The notes under the pieces: generated by a model | What the model saw: the letters and a program-made list of their open reading frames with translations, nothing else | Told to the model about the DNA's origin: nothing | Databases searched by the model: none | In this document: piece after piece, positions 13,763 through 21,860 of the stretch | Position numbering within the stretch: position 1 is the stretch's first letter | Layout of the letters: each line of letters opens with the position of its first letter | Program-made: the position numbers and the translations under genes | Assembly (NCBI GenBank): GCA_934754415.1 | Contig: CAKVIS010000024.1 | Location: 1 to 27,234, forward strand | DNA length: 27,234 bases | Direction: 5' to 3' | Source of the DNA: an uncultured Bulleidia sp. | GTDB lineage: Bacteria; Bacillota_I; Bacilli_A; Erysipelotrichales; Erysipelotrichaceae

Positions 13763-13892
13763 GTGGAATCAAGTTTTTCGGGAAGAATTACCACCTCATG
13801 ATACTTTGTGTATCCTGTGTGTATTGGTATTGAATGACAGGCTTTTAATGACTAAAGTGTTAGCAGATGAGCAAGAAAAGGGAGGTGTTATC

Positions 13893-14492
13893 ATGGAATA
13901 CACACAGATAAGCGTAAGAAGTACAGAATTTCCTGAAAGATTCAACAGAGTGATTGCAGTAAAAGGTAATCCGGATTTGTATTCTTTAGGAGCTATCATT
14001 GGATCCAGTTTGAATGTCTGGTTTGAACACTGTTATTTATTCACATGTAAGAAGCCGGAGAGAAGGTATGCGTTTGATGAATGGATGGAAGATCCATTGG
14101 GAGATTATCTTCCAATGAGCAAATATCATTTGTCTGATCTTGGAGATACATTCAGATATGAGTATGATGCCGGAGAAGGGTATGAGTTTAACTGCAAGGT
14201 ATTTAAACGTAAAGTCAACAGAGATCCGGATGAAGATGGTGATGCATTAATGGCTTTTGTTGTAAAAGGTGTTGGTCAGGGAATTTTTGAAAATGATCAT
14301 TATACACTGGGCCGATACCTGACGGGTGAGATTGATCCTGAGTCATCTGAGGAATCAGAGGACCCATGGCAGTATCTTCCTATGAATATGGCCTTTGACA
14401 AGTATGGGGATTTTGATTTGCCTTTAGACTATGCTGAATATGAATATTATGATGAAGAGATTAAGATGATACTACGGCGTTGGCGTGAATAA
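13893..14492 (+). CDS. Plasmid pRiA4b ORF-3-like protein
   Basis: A 199-residue acidic protein. The segments RVIAVKGNPDLYSLGAIIGS and FRYEYDAGEGYEF resemble the pRiA4b ORF-3 family, whose members carry a similar (F)-Y-x-Y-D-x-G-D/E-x-W/Y-E core. The molecular function of that family is not established; it is often found near mobile DNA. The ATG at 13893 is chosen because GGGAGGTG lies just upstream; the open frame extends further 5' without family resemblance. It stands alone between a terminator-like hairpin and a strong terminator, next to the accessory island. Confidence 0.55.
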   Translation: MEYTQISVRSTEFPERFNRVIAVKGNPDLYSLGAIIGSSLNVWFEHCYLFTCKKPERRYAFDEWMEDPLGDYLPMSKYHLSDLGDTFRYEYDAGEGYEFNCKVFKRKVNRDPDEDGDALMAFVVKGVGQGIFENDHYTLGRYLTGEIDPESSEESEDPWQYLPMNMAFDKYGDFDLPLDYAEYEYYDEEIKMILRRWRE

Positions 14493-14507
14493 TTCTATCT
14501 GTTCTAT

Positions 14508-14548
14508 GTGTGGAATCTGTGTATATCATGCAGATACCACACTTTTTT
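14508..14548 (+). terminator. Intrinsic terminator after the pRiA4b-like gene
   Basis: GTGTGG-AATCTG pairs with CAGATA-CCACAC (one internal mismatch), followed by six T residues. Confidence 0.88.
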
Positions 14549-14558
14549 CTTTGCAATC

Positions 14559-14586
14559 TTGAGAAATAGAAAGAAAATAGTACTAT
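14559..14586 (+). promoter_or_regulatory. Candidate promoter of the proCBA operon
   Basis: TTGAGA (14559-14564) and TACTAT (14581-14586) with a 16-bp spacer, immediately after the preceding terminator and about 35 bp before the proC start. Confidence 0.5.
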
Positions 14587-14620
14587 TGTTGTTGGAAAAA
14601 CAAAAGAGGGGTATGTATAT

Positions 14621-15421
14621 ATGCAGTATGGATTTATAGGTTGTGGAAATATGGGAGGTGCTGTTGCAAGAGCACTTTGTCATACAACAGACGCAAAGGA
14701 AGTGTTACTGGCCAACAGAACCATGTCTAAGGCAAAAGACCTTGCACAGGAACTGGGATGTGCGTATGGCACAAATGAAGATGTCGCTTCTGCTTGTGAG
14801 TACATCTTTTTGTGTGTAAAACCACAGATGATGAAAGATATGCTGGAAGGTATTGCGGATATCTTAAAAAGAAGAGAAAAAGGTTCTTTTGTACTTGTCA
14901 GTATGGCGGCAGGTCTTACCATGACCAAACTTCTGGATATGGTACAAGGTGATTACCCCATTATCAGAATCATGCCCAATACCCCCGTACTGCTGGGAAA
15001 AGGAATGATTCAATATTGTCATCAAAATGTGAATAATACACAGTTATCCACATGGTTAAAAGCCATGGCATTATGTGGAGTGCTGGATGAAGTAAGTGAA
15101 AAAGATATGGATGCCGCAAGCAGTGTTTCAGGATGCGGTCCTGCTTTTGTATATGCTTTTATAGAAGCACTGGCAGATGGTGGAGTAGCTTGTGGTTTAC
15201 CAAGACAAAAGGCTATGACATATGCTGCGCAGATGGTGTTTGGCAGTGCCTCCATGGTATTGGAAACAGGTAAACATCCGGGGCAGTTAAAAGATGAAGT
15301 GTGTTCTCCAGGAGGTTCCACTATTCAGGGTGTAAGAACGCTGGAAGAACATGGTTTCAGAGGGGCAGTAATGGACAGTGTTATTGCTGCGTATGAAAAG
15401 ACAAGGGATTTAGGTAAATAA
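14621..15421 (+). CDS. proC: Pyrroline-5-carboxylate reductase
   Basis: A 266-residue cytoplasmic enzyme for the last step of proline synthesis, reducing pyrroline-5-carboxylate with NAD(P)H. The Rossmann motif GFIGCGNMGGA lies at residues 4-14. RIMPNTPVLLGKGM and the C-terminal signature around DEVCSPGGSTIQGVRTLEE are diagnostic. AGAGGGG precedes the ATG. It is first in an operon with proB and proA, which together take glutamate to proline. No T-box is visible upstream. Confidence 0.95.
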   Translation: MQYGFIGCGNMGGAVARALCHTTDAKEVLLANRTMSKAKDLAQELGCAYGTNEDVASACEYIFLCVKPQMMKDMLEGIADILKRREKGSFVLVSMAAGLTMTKLLDMVQGDYPIIRIMPNTPVLLGKGMIQYCHQNVNNTQLSTWLKAMALCGVLDEVSEKDMDAASSVSGCGPAFVYAFIEALADGGVACGLPRQKAMTYAAQMVFGSASMVLETGKHPGQLKDEVCSPGGSTIQGVRTLEEHGFRGAVMDSVIAAYEKTRDLGK

Positions 15422-15424
15422 TCT

Positions 15425-16192
15425 ATGAGAATAGTAGTAAAAGTAGGCACAAGTACTTTGATGCATGAAGCCGGAGGAATGAATATCCGCCATGTAGAAC
15501 AACTTGTGAAAGTATGGAGTGATATTGCAAATGCAGGACATGAACTGGTAGTGGTTTCCAGTGCTGCAACGGGTCTTGGTGTAGGAAAATTACAGATTGA
15601 AAGACCTTCGGACATGATTACAAAACAGGCAGCGGCAGCTGTAGGTCAGTGTGAACTGATGTATACCTATGACAGACTGTTTGGTATGTATAACCATACA
15701 GTGGCACAGATGTTACTGACATGGCAGGATTTTGAAGATACAGAAAGATTACAGAATCTTTCCAATACGCTGGAAAGATTACTGCAGTTACGTTCTATCC
15801 CTATTATTAATGAAAATGACCCTGTATCCTGTGAGGAATATTCTCTTGGTGATAATGATACCCTTGCTGCACTTGTCGCAAAATGTATCCATGCGGACAT
15901 GGTGGTATTACTGTCGGATATAGATGGATTATATACGAGTGATCCTCATAAGAATTCTGATGCCAGACTGATTCCTGAAGTAAACAAGATTACAGAAGAT
16001 ATAGAAGCTCTTGCAGGTGGTGCAGGTACTTCGTTAGGCACAGGCGGTATGCAGACAAAGATTTCTGCCGCAAAACTTGTAACAGAAGCAGGGGTAGATA
16101 TGATTATTACTAACGGTGCTAATCCAACGGTGTTATACGATATTATGGATGGCAAGTCTGTGGGGACCAGATTTCTGGGAAACAAAGCATGA
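15425..16192 (+). CDS. proB: Glutamate 5-kinase (short form without PUA domain)
   Basis: A 255-residue kinase that activates glutamate with ATP, the first step of proline synthesis and usually feedback-inhibited by proline. The amino acid kinase fold is seen in VKVGTSTLMHE, VVVSSAATGLGVGK, NENDPVS and GTGGMQTKISAAKLV. Many ProB proteins are about 370 residues with a C-terminal PUA domain; that domain is absent here, as in other short forms. It begins 4 bp after proC with no strong ribosome site of its own, which suggests coupling. Confidence 0.93.
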   Translation: MRIVVKVGTSTLMHEAGGMNIRHVEQLVKVWSDIANAGHELVVVSSAATGLGVGKLQIERPSDMITKQAAAAVGQCELMYTYDRLFGMYNHTVAQMLLTWQDFEDTERLQNLSNTLERLLQLRSIPIINENDPVSCEEYSLGDNDTLAALVAKCIHADMVVLLSDIDGLYTSDPHKNSDARLIPEVNKITEDIEALAGGAGTSLGTGGMQTKISAAKLVTEAGVDMIITNGANPTVLYDIMDGKSVGTRFLGNKA

Positions 16193-17481
16193 CAACAAGA
16201 GAAATATTGCAGGAAAGTCAGAAAGCAAAACTGTTTCTCGCTCTGACAGATACAGAAGTAAAAAACAATGCTCTGCAGTCTATGGCGCAAGCCCTTGTCG
16301 AAAATACAGCTTCCATTCTTGAGGCAAATACAAAAGATATGGAAGTCGCAAGGCAACACATTTCTGAAGTAATGCTGGACAGACTCATGCTGAATGAAGA
16401 AAGATTACAGTCTATGGGCAGGGGAATTCTGGATGTTGTAAAACTGGATGATCCGGTGGGCAAAGTATTGAAAACCATAGAAAGGCCCAATGGGTTGAAG
16501 ATTGATAAAGTCAGTGTACCAATGGGGGTCATTGCCATTATTTATGAAAGCAGACCGAATGTCACAAGTGATGCTGCTGCACTTGCCTTAAAAGCAGGAA
16601 GTGCCTGTATTTTACGATGTGGTCATGAGGCATGGAATACCTGTAATGCTATTGTAGTGGCTTTAAGAAAAGGAATTGTACGTGCAGGATTGCCTGAAGA
16701 ATGTATCAGCCTTGTGATGGATACAAGTCATGCAAGTGCCACAGAATTGATGCAGGCAAGAGGATTGGTAGATCTTCTGATACCAAGAGGCGGAAAAAGA
16801 CTGATACAGGCATGTGTGGAAAATGCTACAGTGCCATGTATTGAAACAGGTACAGGTATCTGCCATGTGTTTGTGGATGAAAGTGCAGATAAGGGTATGG
16901 CATTAAATGTCATTGACAATGCCAAAACCAGTAGACCAAGTGTCTGTAATGCCATTGAGACAGTGCTTGTACATAAAAATATTGCCGGTACTTTTTTACC
17001 ATTACTGTATCAGAGGCTGGTTACGGAAAAGCAGAAAAAAGGGTTGCCACAAGTAGAACTCCATGTGGATGAAACTGCCGGGAAAATCATTTCCGGTATT
17101 CCATTACAAGAGGCGGACTATGATACAGAATATATGGACTATAAGATGAGTGTCGGGGTTGTAGAAGATGTGCAGGAAGCTATTCATCACATTGCTTTGC
17201 ATTCCACCCATCATTCGGAAACCATTCTTACCAATTCTCAAAAGAATGCAGATCTTTTTACAAGATGTGTGGACAGTGCTGCTGTCTATGTTAATGCCAG
17301 TACAAGATTTACTGACGGAGGTGAATTTGGACTGGGATGCGAAATGGGTATCAGTACGCAGAAACTGCATGCAAGAGGTCCTATGGGACTGGAAGAACTG
17401 TGTACGTATAAATACATCATTCATGGTAACGGACAGATAAGAGAGTCTGTGACTGTTTCCTGCTATATAAAAGAGAAATAG
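16189..17481 (+). CDS. proA: Glutamate-5-semialdehyde dehydrogenase (gamma-glutamyl phosphate reductase)
   Basis: A 430-residue NADPH-dependent enzyme acting on the product of ProB. Family segments include PMGVIAIIYESRPNVTSDAA, ILRCGHEA, VDLLIPRGG and the catalytic cysteine in SRPSVCNAIETVL. The C-terminal ARGPMGLEELCTYKY is also typical. Its ATG overlaps the proB stop by 4 bp (ATGA), so translation is coupled, fitting the need of these two enzymes to hand over unstable glutamyl phosphate. Confidence 0.95.
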   Translation: MTTREILQESQKAKLFLALTDTEVKNNALQSMAQALVENTASILEANTKDMEVARQHISEVMLDRLMLNEERLQSMGRGILDVVKLDDPVGKVLKTIERPNGLKIDKVSVPMGVIAIIYESRPNVTSDAAALALKAGSACILRCGHEAWNTCNAIVVALRKGIVRAGLPEECISLVMDTSHASATELMQARGLVDLLIPRGGKRLIQACVENATVPCIETGTGICHVFVDESADKGMALNVIDNAKTSRPSVCNAIETVLVHKNIAGTFLPLLYQRLVTEKQKKGLPQVELHVDETAGKIISGIPLQEADYDTEYMDYKMSVGVVEDVQEAIHHIALHSTHHSETILTNSQKNADLFTRCVDSAAVYVNASTRFTDGGEFGLGCEMGISTQKLHARGPMGLEELCTYKYIIHGNGQIRESVTVSCYIKEK

Positions 17482-17543
17482 AAAAAACCTCTCTGTATGA
17501 CACTTGCAGTGTATACCTGCAGTGAAGTACAAAGAGGTTTTTG
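17482..17543. terminator. Bidirectional terminator between proCBA and the PadR operon
   Basis: AAAAACCTCT and AGAGGTTTTT form the base of a long imperfect hairpin that continues inward through GTATGACACTTGCA and TGCAGTGAAGTAC. A and T tracts on both sides allow it to act for proA (plus) and for the minus-strand gene ending at 17554. Confidence 0.85.
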
Positions 17544-17553
17544 ATTTCAGTAT

Positions 17554-18429
17554 TTAATAGGCAAAGTCGATATCAATATCTCCGGATGTTGTTTTTAAAG
17601 TAATCTGTTTTGATCCGGTTCCTGTTTTTTCATGGTTTTTATGTATGGTGTACTGTTCTTCTTCGCATGGAAGATCCAGTTCTATATCTCCGGAATGTGT
17701 GGAAATATCCAGATGTAACAAATCAGATTCTTCTATGGACACATCGCCAGAAGCAGTGGTGATGGAAACCGTGCCTAAGGAACAATCTTCCATATGAATA
17801 TCCCCTGAAGCTGTATGCAGCGTTCCCTGTTCCAGAGATCCTTTCTCTATCTCCAGGTCTCCTGATTTTGCTGTAATATCCACATGTGACAGGAAGCAGT
17901 CTTCCATGTGTAAATCTCCGCAATCTGCCTGTACCTGCACGTCAGAAACGAAGATGTGGTACAGAAGTGTATCAGACGTAGCAGCGGTTATCTTTAAGGT
18001 AGAAAGAGGATAGTCTTTAGGTAAAGAAATGATGATCTTTCTGGAGAAAGAGAAAAAAGAACGACCGGTTTTCTTCTCTTTGATATATAAGGTATCTCCT
18101 TCTTCATGTACATCATAGTTACCGTTATCCGGATAATTGACTTCTACGTTGAAACAGTCTGATTCAGTAATTTCAAGATCTGTATTGGTCAGCTCGGTGA
18201 TAATGTGCTTGATGGCATAGGAGGTGATAGCTGGTTTAACCTGTTTGCCGGTAATGGAAGAAGCCATGGCTTCTACTGTGCCGAATGCGTCCAGTATTTC
18301 CTGTTCACTGCATCCTTCTTCTTTTTTGTCTTCAATACATTCCATAATGTAGTCTATGGCATTTTCTACATCGTCATAGTGATTAGCCAGTAAAGTTTGC
18401 TGTAATTTCTGCAGATATTCTTCAATCAT
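17554..18429 (-). CDS. DUF4097-type beta-repeat protein with N-terminal HAAS-like helical domain
   Basis: About 291 residues. The first 60 or so residues (MIEEYLQKLQQTL ... EQEILDAFGTVEAMASSI) resemble the HAAS/DUF1700 helical domain. The rest is a run of short beta repeats with SGDI/SGDV/SGDL signatures (about residues 190-291), as in DUF4097 adhesin-like proteins. No transmembrane segment or signal peptide is apparent. The ATG at 18429 overlaps the end of the PadR gene by 8 bp and has AAGGAG upstream; the open frame to 18447 places that ribosome site inside the protein. PadR-HAAS-DUF4097 pairs are common in Bacillota and are usually linked to envelope stress or antimicrobial response; the role here is not known. 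Confidence 0.75.
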   Translation of the reverse strand: MIEEYLQKLQQTLLANHYDDVENAIDYIMECIEDKKEEGCSEQEILDAFGTVEAMASSITGKQVKPAITSYAIKHIITELTNTDLEITESDCFNVEVNYPDNGNYDVHEEGDTLYIKEKKTGRSFFSFSRKIIISLPKDYPLSTLKITAATSDTLLYHIFVSDVQVQADCGDLHMEDCFLSHVDITAKSGDLEIEKGSLEQGTLHTASGDIHMEDCSLGTVSITTASGDVSIEESDLLHLDISTHSGDIELDLPCEEEQYTIHKNHEKTGTGSKQITLKTTSGDIDIDFAY

Positions 18430-18739
18430 ACGTAGTCTCCTTTTCAATATAATGCGTAATTGTCTTCAGTTCCTGTAAGTCTTTGAGATATTCTTCAATT
18501 CTTTGTTTTCCTTCATGGGTGATGCTGTACATTTTGCGCAGCCTGTAATTATGTTCCTGAGTGTAGACTGTAAGATATCCATTTTTTTCCAGTCTTCTCA
18601 AGATCGGATACAGTGTAGATTCTGAAATCTCAATCACATCTTTCAGATCCTTGATAATCTGGTATCCGTAGGAATCTTTGGAATACACAGCGGCAAGGAC
18701 ACAAACATCCAGAACACCCTTCTTTAATTGGGAATCCAT
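18422..18739 (-). CDS. PadR family transcriptional regulator
   Basis: A 105-residue winged-helix repressor. The sequence KKGVLDVCVLAAVYSKDSYGY, ISESTLYPILRRLEKNGYL and YSITHEGKQRIEEYL covers the full PadR domain. AAAGGAGG lies just upstream of the ATG. It is the first gene of a two-gene unit with the DUF4097 protein and probably controls its own promoter. Confidence 0.92.
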   Translation of the reverse strand: MDSQLKKGVLDVCVLAAVYSKDSYGYQIIKDLKDVIEISESTLYPILRRLEKNGYLTVYTQEHNYRLRKMYSITHEGKQRIEEYLKDLQELKTITHYIEKETTYD

Positions 18740-18756
18740 GGCATACCTCCTTTATA

Positions 18757-18790
18757 ACAGTACTGTATAATGCATAGTATATTTTGTCAA
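18757..18790 (-). promoter_or_regulatory. Candidate PadR-operon promoter with overlapping operator
   Basis: On the minus strand TTGACA (18790-18785) is followed by TATACA (18769-18764), spacer 15 bp, slightly short. The -10 overlaps a perfect 10-bp palindrome, ACAGTACTGT (18757-18766), a plausible autoregulatory site for the PadR protein. Confidence 0.45.
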
Positions 18791-18800
18791 TAGAATGCCC

Positions 18801-18829
18801 TTTACATTTACCCTGTTTTTTAATAATAT
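18801..18829 (+). promoter_or_regulatory. Candidate promoter of the purine operon
   Basis: TTTACA (18801-18806) and TAATAT (18824-18829) are separated by 17 bp. Transcription would start near 18836, giving a leader of about 155 nt before the purE start. Confidence 0.5.
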
Positions 18830-18835
18830 AGTGGC

Positions 18836-18966
18836 GTTGAGGAGACAAGAATATGGGATATTGTGTTTCATGCTTTGAATCAGTCTGGTTGCACACTGCC
18901 ATTTTTTTGTCTGCAAAGAACAACCTGGAATCTAAACCCATGGACTAATACTATCCATGGGTTTTT
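18836..18966 (+). promoter_or_regulatory. Structured purine-operon leader, candidate attenuator or riboswitch of unassigned class
   Basis: The leader has an AATAT-GGG-ATATT hairpin extended by ACA/TGT and GA/TC pairs (about 18842-18871), a GGTTG/CAACC pairing further on, and then a strong terminator just before the purE ribosome site. ATGGG in the first hairpin could pair with CCCAT of the terminator arm as an antiterminator. I do not see the conserved bases of the purine riboswitch or of the ZTP riboswitch. Confidence 0.45.
18934..18966 (+). terminator. Intrinsic terminator in the purE leader
   Basis: AAACCCATGG (18934-18943) and CCATGGGTTT (18955-18964) form a perfect 10-bp stem with an 11-base loop and a T-run. 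It ends 26 bp before the purE start and downstream of the candidate promoter, so it acts within the transcript. Confidence 0.85.
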
Positions 18967-18992
18967 TCTATTGTATTGGAAGGAGTACGTTT

Positions 18993-19487
18993 ATGAAAAA
19001 AGTTAGTATTGTTATGGGCAGTGACAGTGATCTTCCAGTTATGAAAAAAGCAACAGCAGTATTGGAACAGTTCTCAGTGGAGTATGAAGTACATGTGTAT
19101 TCCGCACATCGTACTCCTGAAAAGGTGGCAGAACTTGCTGAAAATGCAAGAAAGAACAATGTAGGTGTCATTATTGCTGGTGCAGGTATGGCTGCGGCTC
19201 TTGCAGGAGTTGTGGCAGGACACACCACTGTACCTGTCATCGGAGTACCTTTAAAGAGTGCTGCTCTGGATGGTGTAGATGCGCTGTTATCCACAGTGAT
19301 GATGCCAAGTGGTATTCCTGTAGCAACTGTCGCAATCGACGGAGCTAAGAATGCAGCATATCTTGCAATGGAAATCTTAGCGGTTTCTGATGAAGAACTG
19401 CAGAAGAGACTGGAAGAAGACAGAGAAACTATGAAACAGGGTGTTCTGGAAAAAAATGCAAAAGTAGAAAAGGAATTTAATAAATAG
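18993..19487 (+). CDS. purE: 5-(carboxyamino)imidazole ribonucleotide mutase, PurE
   Basis: A 164-residue cytoplasmic enzyme of de novo purine synthesis that moves the carboxyl group of N5-CAIR to form CAIR. The sequence MGSDSDLPVMKKA, YSAHRTPEKV, GAGMAAALAGVVAGHTTVPV and DALLSTVMMPSGIPVATV is diagnostic of PurE. AAGGAG (18980-18985) fixes the ATG at 18993; the open frame extends to 18957 but that part overlaps the leader terminator. It is the first gene of the purine operon. No purK is present in this window. Confidence 0.95.
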   Translation: MKKVSIVMGSDSDLPVMKKATAVLEQFSVEYEVHVYSAHRTPEKVAELAENARKNNVGVIIAGAGMAAALAGVVAGHTTVPVIGVPLKSAALDGVDALLSTVMMPSGIPVATVAIDGAKNAAYLAMEILAVSDEELQKRLEEDRETMKQGVLEKNAKVEKEFNK

Positions 19488-19496
19488 GAGGACAAC

Positions 19497-20543
19497 ATGG
19501 AAAAGAGTTATTCAGAAAGCTATAAGGCAGCAGGTGTAGACGTTACAGCAGGATATAAATCCGTAGAACTGATAAAAAAAGATGTTATGTCTACTAACAG
19601 ACCGGAAGTATTGGATTCCATCGGTGGATTTGGTGGTTTATTTGCTCCAAATACTCAGGGAATGGAAAAACCTGTACTGGTATCTGGAACAGATGGTGTA
19701 GGTACAAAACTGAAGATTGCCTTCTTATTGGACAAACATGACACAATCGGTATCGACTGTGTAGCTATGTGTGTAAATGATGTTATCTGTGCTGGTGCAG
19801 AACCATTATTCTTCCTGGATTACATTGCCTGTGGAAAGAATGAACCTGAAGTGATTGCAAAAATCGTTCATGGTGTAGCAGAAGGCTGTAAGGAAAGTGG
19901 CTGTGCTCTGATTGGTGGAGAAACAGCAGAACATCCTGGTATGATGCCTGTAGAGGAATATGACCTTGCAGGATTTACTGTAGGTGTTGTGGATGCAAAG
20001 AAGATTCTGAATAAAGAAGATGTCAAAGAAGGCGATGTACTGATTGGATTGCCTTCCACTGGTGTACATTCCAATGGTTTCTCTTTAGTCAGAAAAGTAT
20101 TTGACATTACAGATAAAGCTTCTTTGGATACATATGCAGATAAACTTGGTGGTAAGACATTAGGTGAAACATTACTAACACCTACTGCTCTGTATGTAAA
20201 ACCAGTATTACATCTGTTAAAAGAAGTAAATGTGAAATCCATCGCTCATATCACAGGTGGTGGCTTCTATGAAAATATGCCTAGAGCGTATACAGAAGAA
20301 TTAGACGCATGCATTACAAAGGGTTCCTGGGACATGCCTGCTATCTTCCCGTTGATTCAGAAAGTTGGCAATATCCCTGAACACGACATGTATAATACAT
20401 TCAATATGGGTGTAGGTATGATGGTCATTGTAGATAAAGCAGATGTTGAAAAGACATTGGATATTTTGCATAAGGATGGCGTACAGGCTACAGTAATCGG
20501 TAAGATGGTCAAAGGTCAGCACACTGTAGTATTTGAGGACTGA
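19497..20543 (+). CDS. purM: Phosphoribosylformylglycinamidine cyclo-ligase (AIR synthetase)
   Basis: A 348-residue enzyme that closes the imidazole ring, turning FGAM into AIR with ATP. Hallmarks include IGGFGGLFAPN, LVSGTDGVGTKLKIA, DCVAMCVNDVICAGAEPLFFLDY, GGETAEHPGMM and GLPSTGVHSNGFSLVRKV. The length matches the family. It begins 9 bp after purE with AGGAGG just upstream and is followed within 3 bp by purN. Confidence 0.97.
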   Translation: MEKSYSESYKAAGVDVTAGYKSVELIKKDVMSTNRPEVLDSIGGFGGLFAPNTQGMEKPVLVSGTDGVGTKLKIAFLLDKHDTIGIDCVAMCVNDVICAGAEPLFFLDYIACGKNEPEVIAKIVHGVAEGCKESGCALIGGETAEHPGMMPVEEYDLAGFTVGVVDAKKILNKEDVKEGDVLIGLPSTGVHSNGFSLVRKVFDITDKASLDTYADKLGGKTLGETLLTPTALYVKPVLHLLKEVNVKSIAHITGGGFYENMPRAYTEELDACITKGSWDMPAIFPLIQKVGNIPEHDMYNTFNMGVGMMVIVDKADVEKTLDILHKDGVQATVIGKMVKGQHTVVFED

Positions 20544-20545
20544 GT

Positions 20546-21154
20546 ATGACACGTATTGCGGTACTGGTCAGTGGAGGAGGTACTAACCTTCAGGCTTTGA
20601 TTGATGCACAGCTTGCAGGAAAGATTCCTCATGGAGAAATTGTTCTTGTAGTAGCTTCAAGAGAAGATGCCTATGCTTTGGAAAGGGCAAAGCATCATGG
20701 TATTGAAAGCTGTGTGGTAAAAAGAAAAGAATTCGCCACACTGGAAGAGTATGATTTGGCTTTGCTGGAAGTATTACAGTCTCATGATATTGAAGAAGTG
20801 GTACTTGCAGGTTTCCTTAGTATTTTAGGAGATAAGGTCATTGAAGCGTATCCACAGCGTATCATTAATATTCACCCTTCTCTGATACCTTCCTTCTGTG
20901 GCAAGGGCTATTATGGTCTGAAGGTACATGAAGCAGCTCTTGCAAAGGGTGTCAAAGTGACAGGTGCAACAGTGCATTATGTAAATGCTATTCCTGATGG
21001 AGGAGAAATCATCTATCAGAAAGCAGTAGAAGTGGAAGAAGGAGATACACCTGAAATCTTACAGAAAAGAGTTATGGAACAGGCAGAGTGGATTTTACTT
21101 CCAAAAGCAACGGAAATGCTTGCAGAAAGAATTGAAAAGGAGAAAACAAAATGA
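20546..21154 (+). CDS. purN: Phosphoribosylglycinamide formyltransferase (folate-dependent)
   Basis: A 202-residue transferase that moves a formyl group from 10-formyltetrahydrofolate to GAR. It starts with VLVSGGGTNLQALID and carries the catalytic NIHPSLIPSFCG segment (Asn and His) and the Asp in NAIPDGGEI. The stop overlaps the start of the next gene by 4 bp, indicating coupled translation. Confidence 0.96.
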   Translation: MTRIAVLVSGGGTNLQALIDAQLAGKIPHGEIVLVVASREDAYALERAKHHGIESCVVKRKEFATLEEYDLALLEVLQSHDIEEVVLAGFLSILGDKVIEAYPQRIINIHPSLIPSFCGKGYYGLKVHEAALAKGVKVTGATVHYVNAIPDGGEIIYQKAVEVEEGDTPEILQKRVMEQAEWILLPKATEMLAERIEKEKTK

Positions 21155-21858
21155 GTGCAGATTTATTTGAATATTTATCTTCCAAAGAATACCCTGGACG
21201 TGGTATTGCCATCGGCAGAACACCATGTGGTAAGAAGCTCAGAGTTGCTTACTTCATCATGGGAAGAAGTGAGAACTCCAGAAACAGAGTGTTTGTAGAA
21301 GATGGTGAAGGTATCCGTACACAGGCATATGATCCGAGTAAATTAAGTGATCCATCTTTGATTATTTATGCTCCGGTCAGAGTACATGGTTCTAAAACCA
21401 TTGTGACAAATGGTGATCAGACAGATACTGTGTATGATGGATATACAGAAGGTAAGAGCTTTGAAGAAAGTCTGCGTACAAGAACTTTTGAACCGGATGG
21501 CCCTAACTGGACACCAAGAATCAGTGCAGTGATAGAAAATGACGGTTTCTCCATGTCTATCTTAAAGAGTGATGATAATGATGACAGTTCTACATTACGT
21601 TTCTTCTTTGACTATGAGCATGTTAAAAATGGTACAGGAAGAATTATTCATACTTATGTAGATAACGGCACTCCAATTCCAAGTTTTCAGGGGGAACCTG
21701 TAAAGTGGGATATGGTAAAAGAACCATTTGAAGACTGGTCCAGACATGTATGGGAATCTTTAAATGAAGATAATAAAGTCTCTTTATTCACAAGACAGAT
21801 CGACATTGAATCCGGTGAATATATGTCCTATATTTTCAATAAGAACGAAGGAGAATAG
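21151..21858 (+). CDS. Stand-alone IMP cyclohydrolase (PurO-like family)
   Basis: A 235-residue protein. Segments SSKEYPGRGIAIGRTPCGK, YFIMGRSENSRNRVF, APVRVHGSKTIVTNGDQTDT and PNWTPRISAV match the IMP cyclohydrolase family related to archaeal PurO. The inferred role is the last step of IMP synthesis, closing FAICAR to IMP. This fits its place directly before a stand-alone AICAR transformylase, because the two together replace bifunctional PurH. It overlaps purN by 4 bp and is followed 3 bp later by the transformylase, with a GAAGGAG site between. Confidence 0.85.
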   Translation: MSADLFEYLSSKEYPGRGIAIGRTPCGKKLRVAYFIMGRSENSRNRVFVEDGEGIRTQAYDPSKLSDPSLIIYAPVRVHGSKTIVTNGDQTDTVYDGYTEGKSFEESLRTRTFEPDGPNWTPRISAVIENDGFSMSILKSDDNDDSSTLRFFFDYEHVKNGTGRIIHTYVDNGTPIPSFQGEPVKWDMVKEPFEDWSRHVWESLNEDNKVSLFTRQIDIESGEYMSYIFNKNEGE

Positions 21859-21860
21859 AA

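Noticed and set aside
18836..18933. Purine (guanine/adenine) or ZTP riboswitch before purE
   Set aside because: A GAATATGGGA stretch looked suggestive, but the paired UCUACC and GACUA-type elements of the purine class and the CCGCCUGGGC-type core of the ZTP class are absent.
18968..19498. Long open frame antisense to purE, and similar antisense frames over pur and pro genes
   Set aside because: They are shadows of well-identified genes on the other strand, with low-complexity translations and no ribosome sites.
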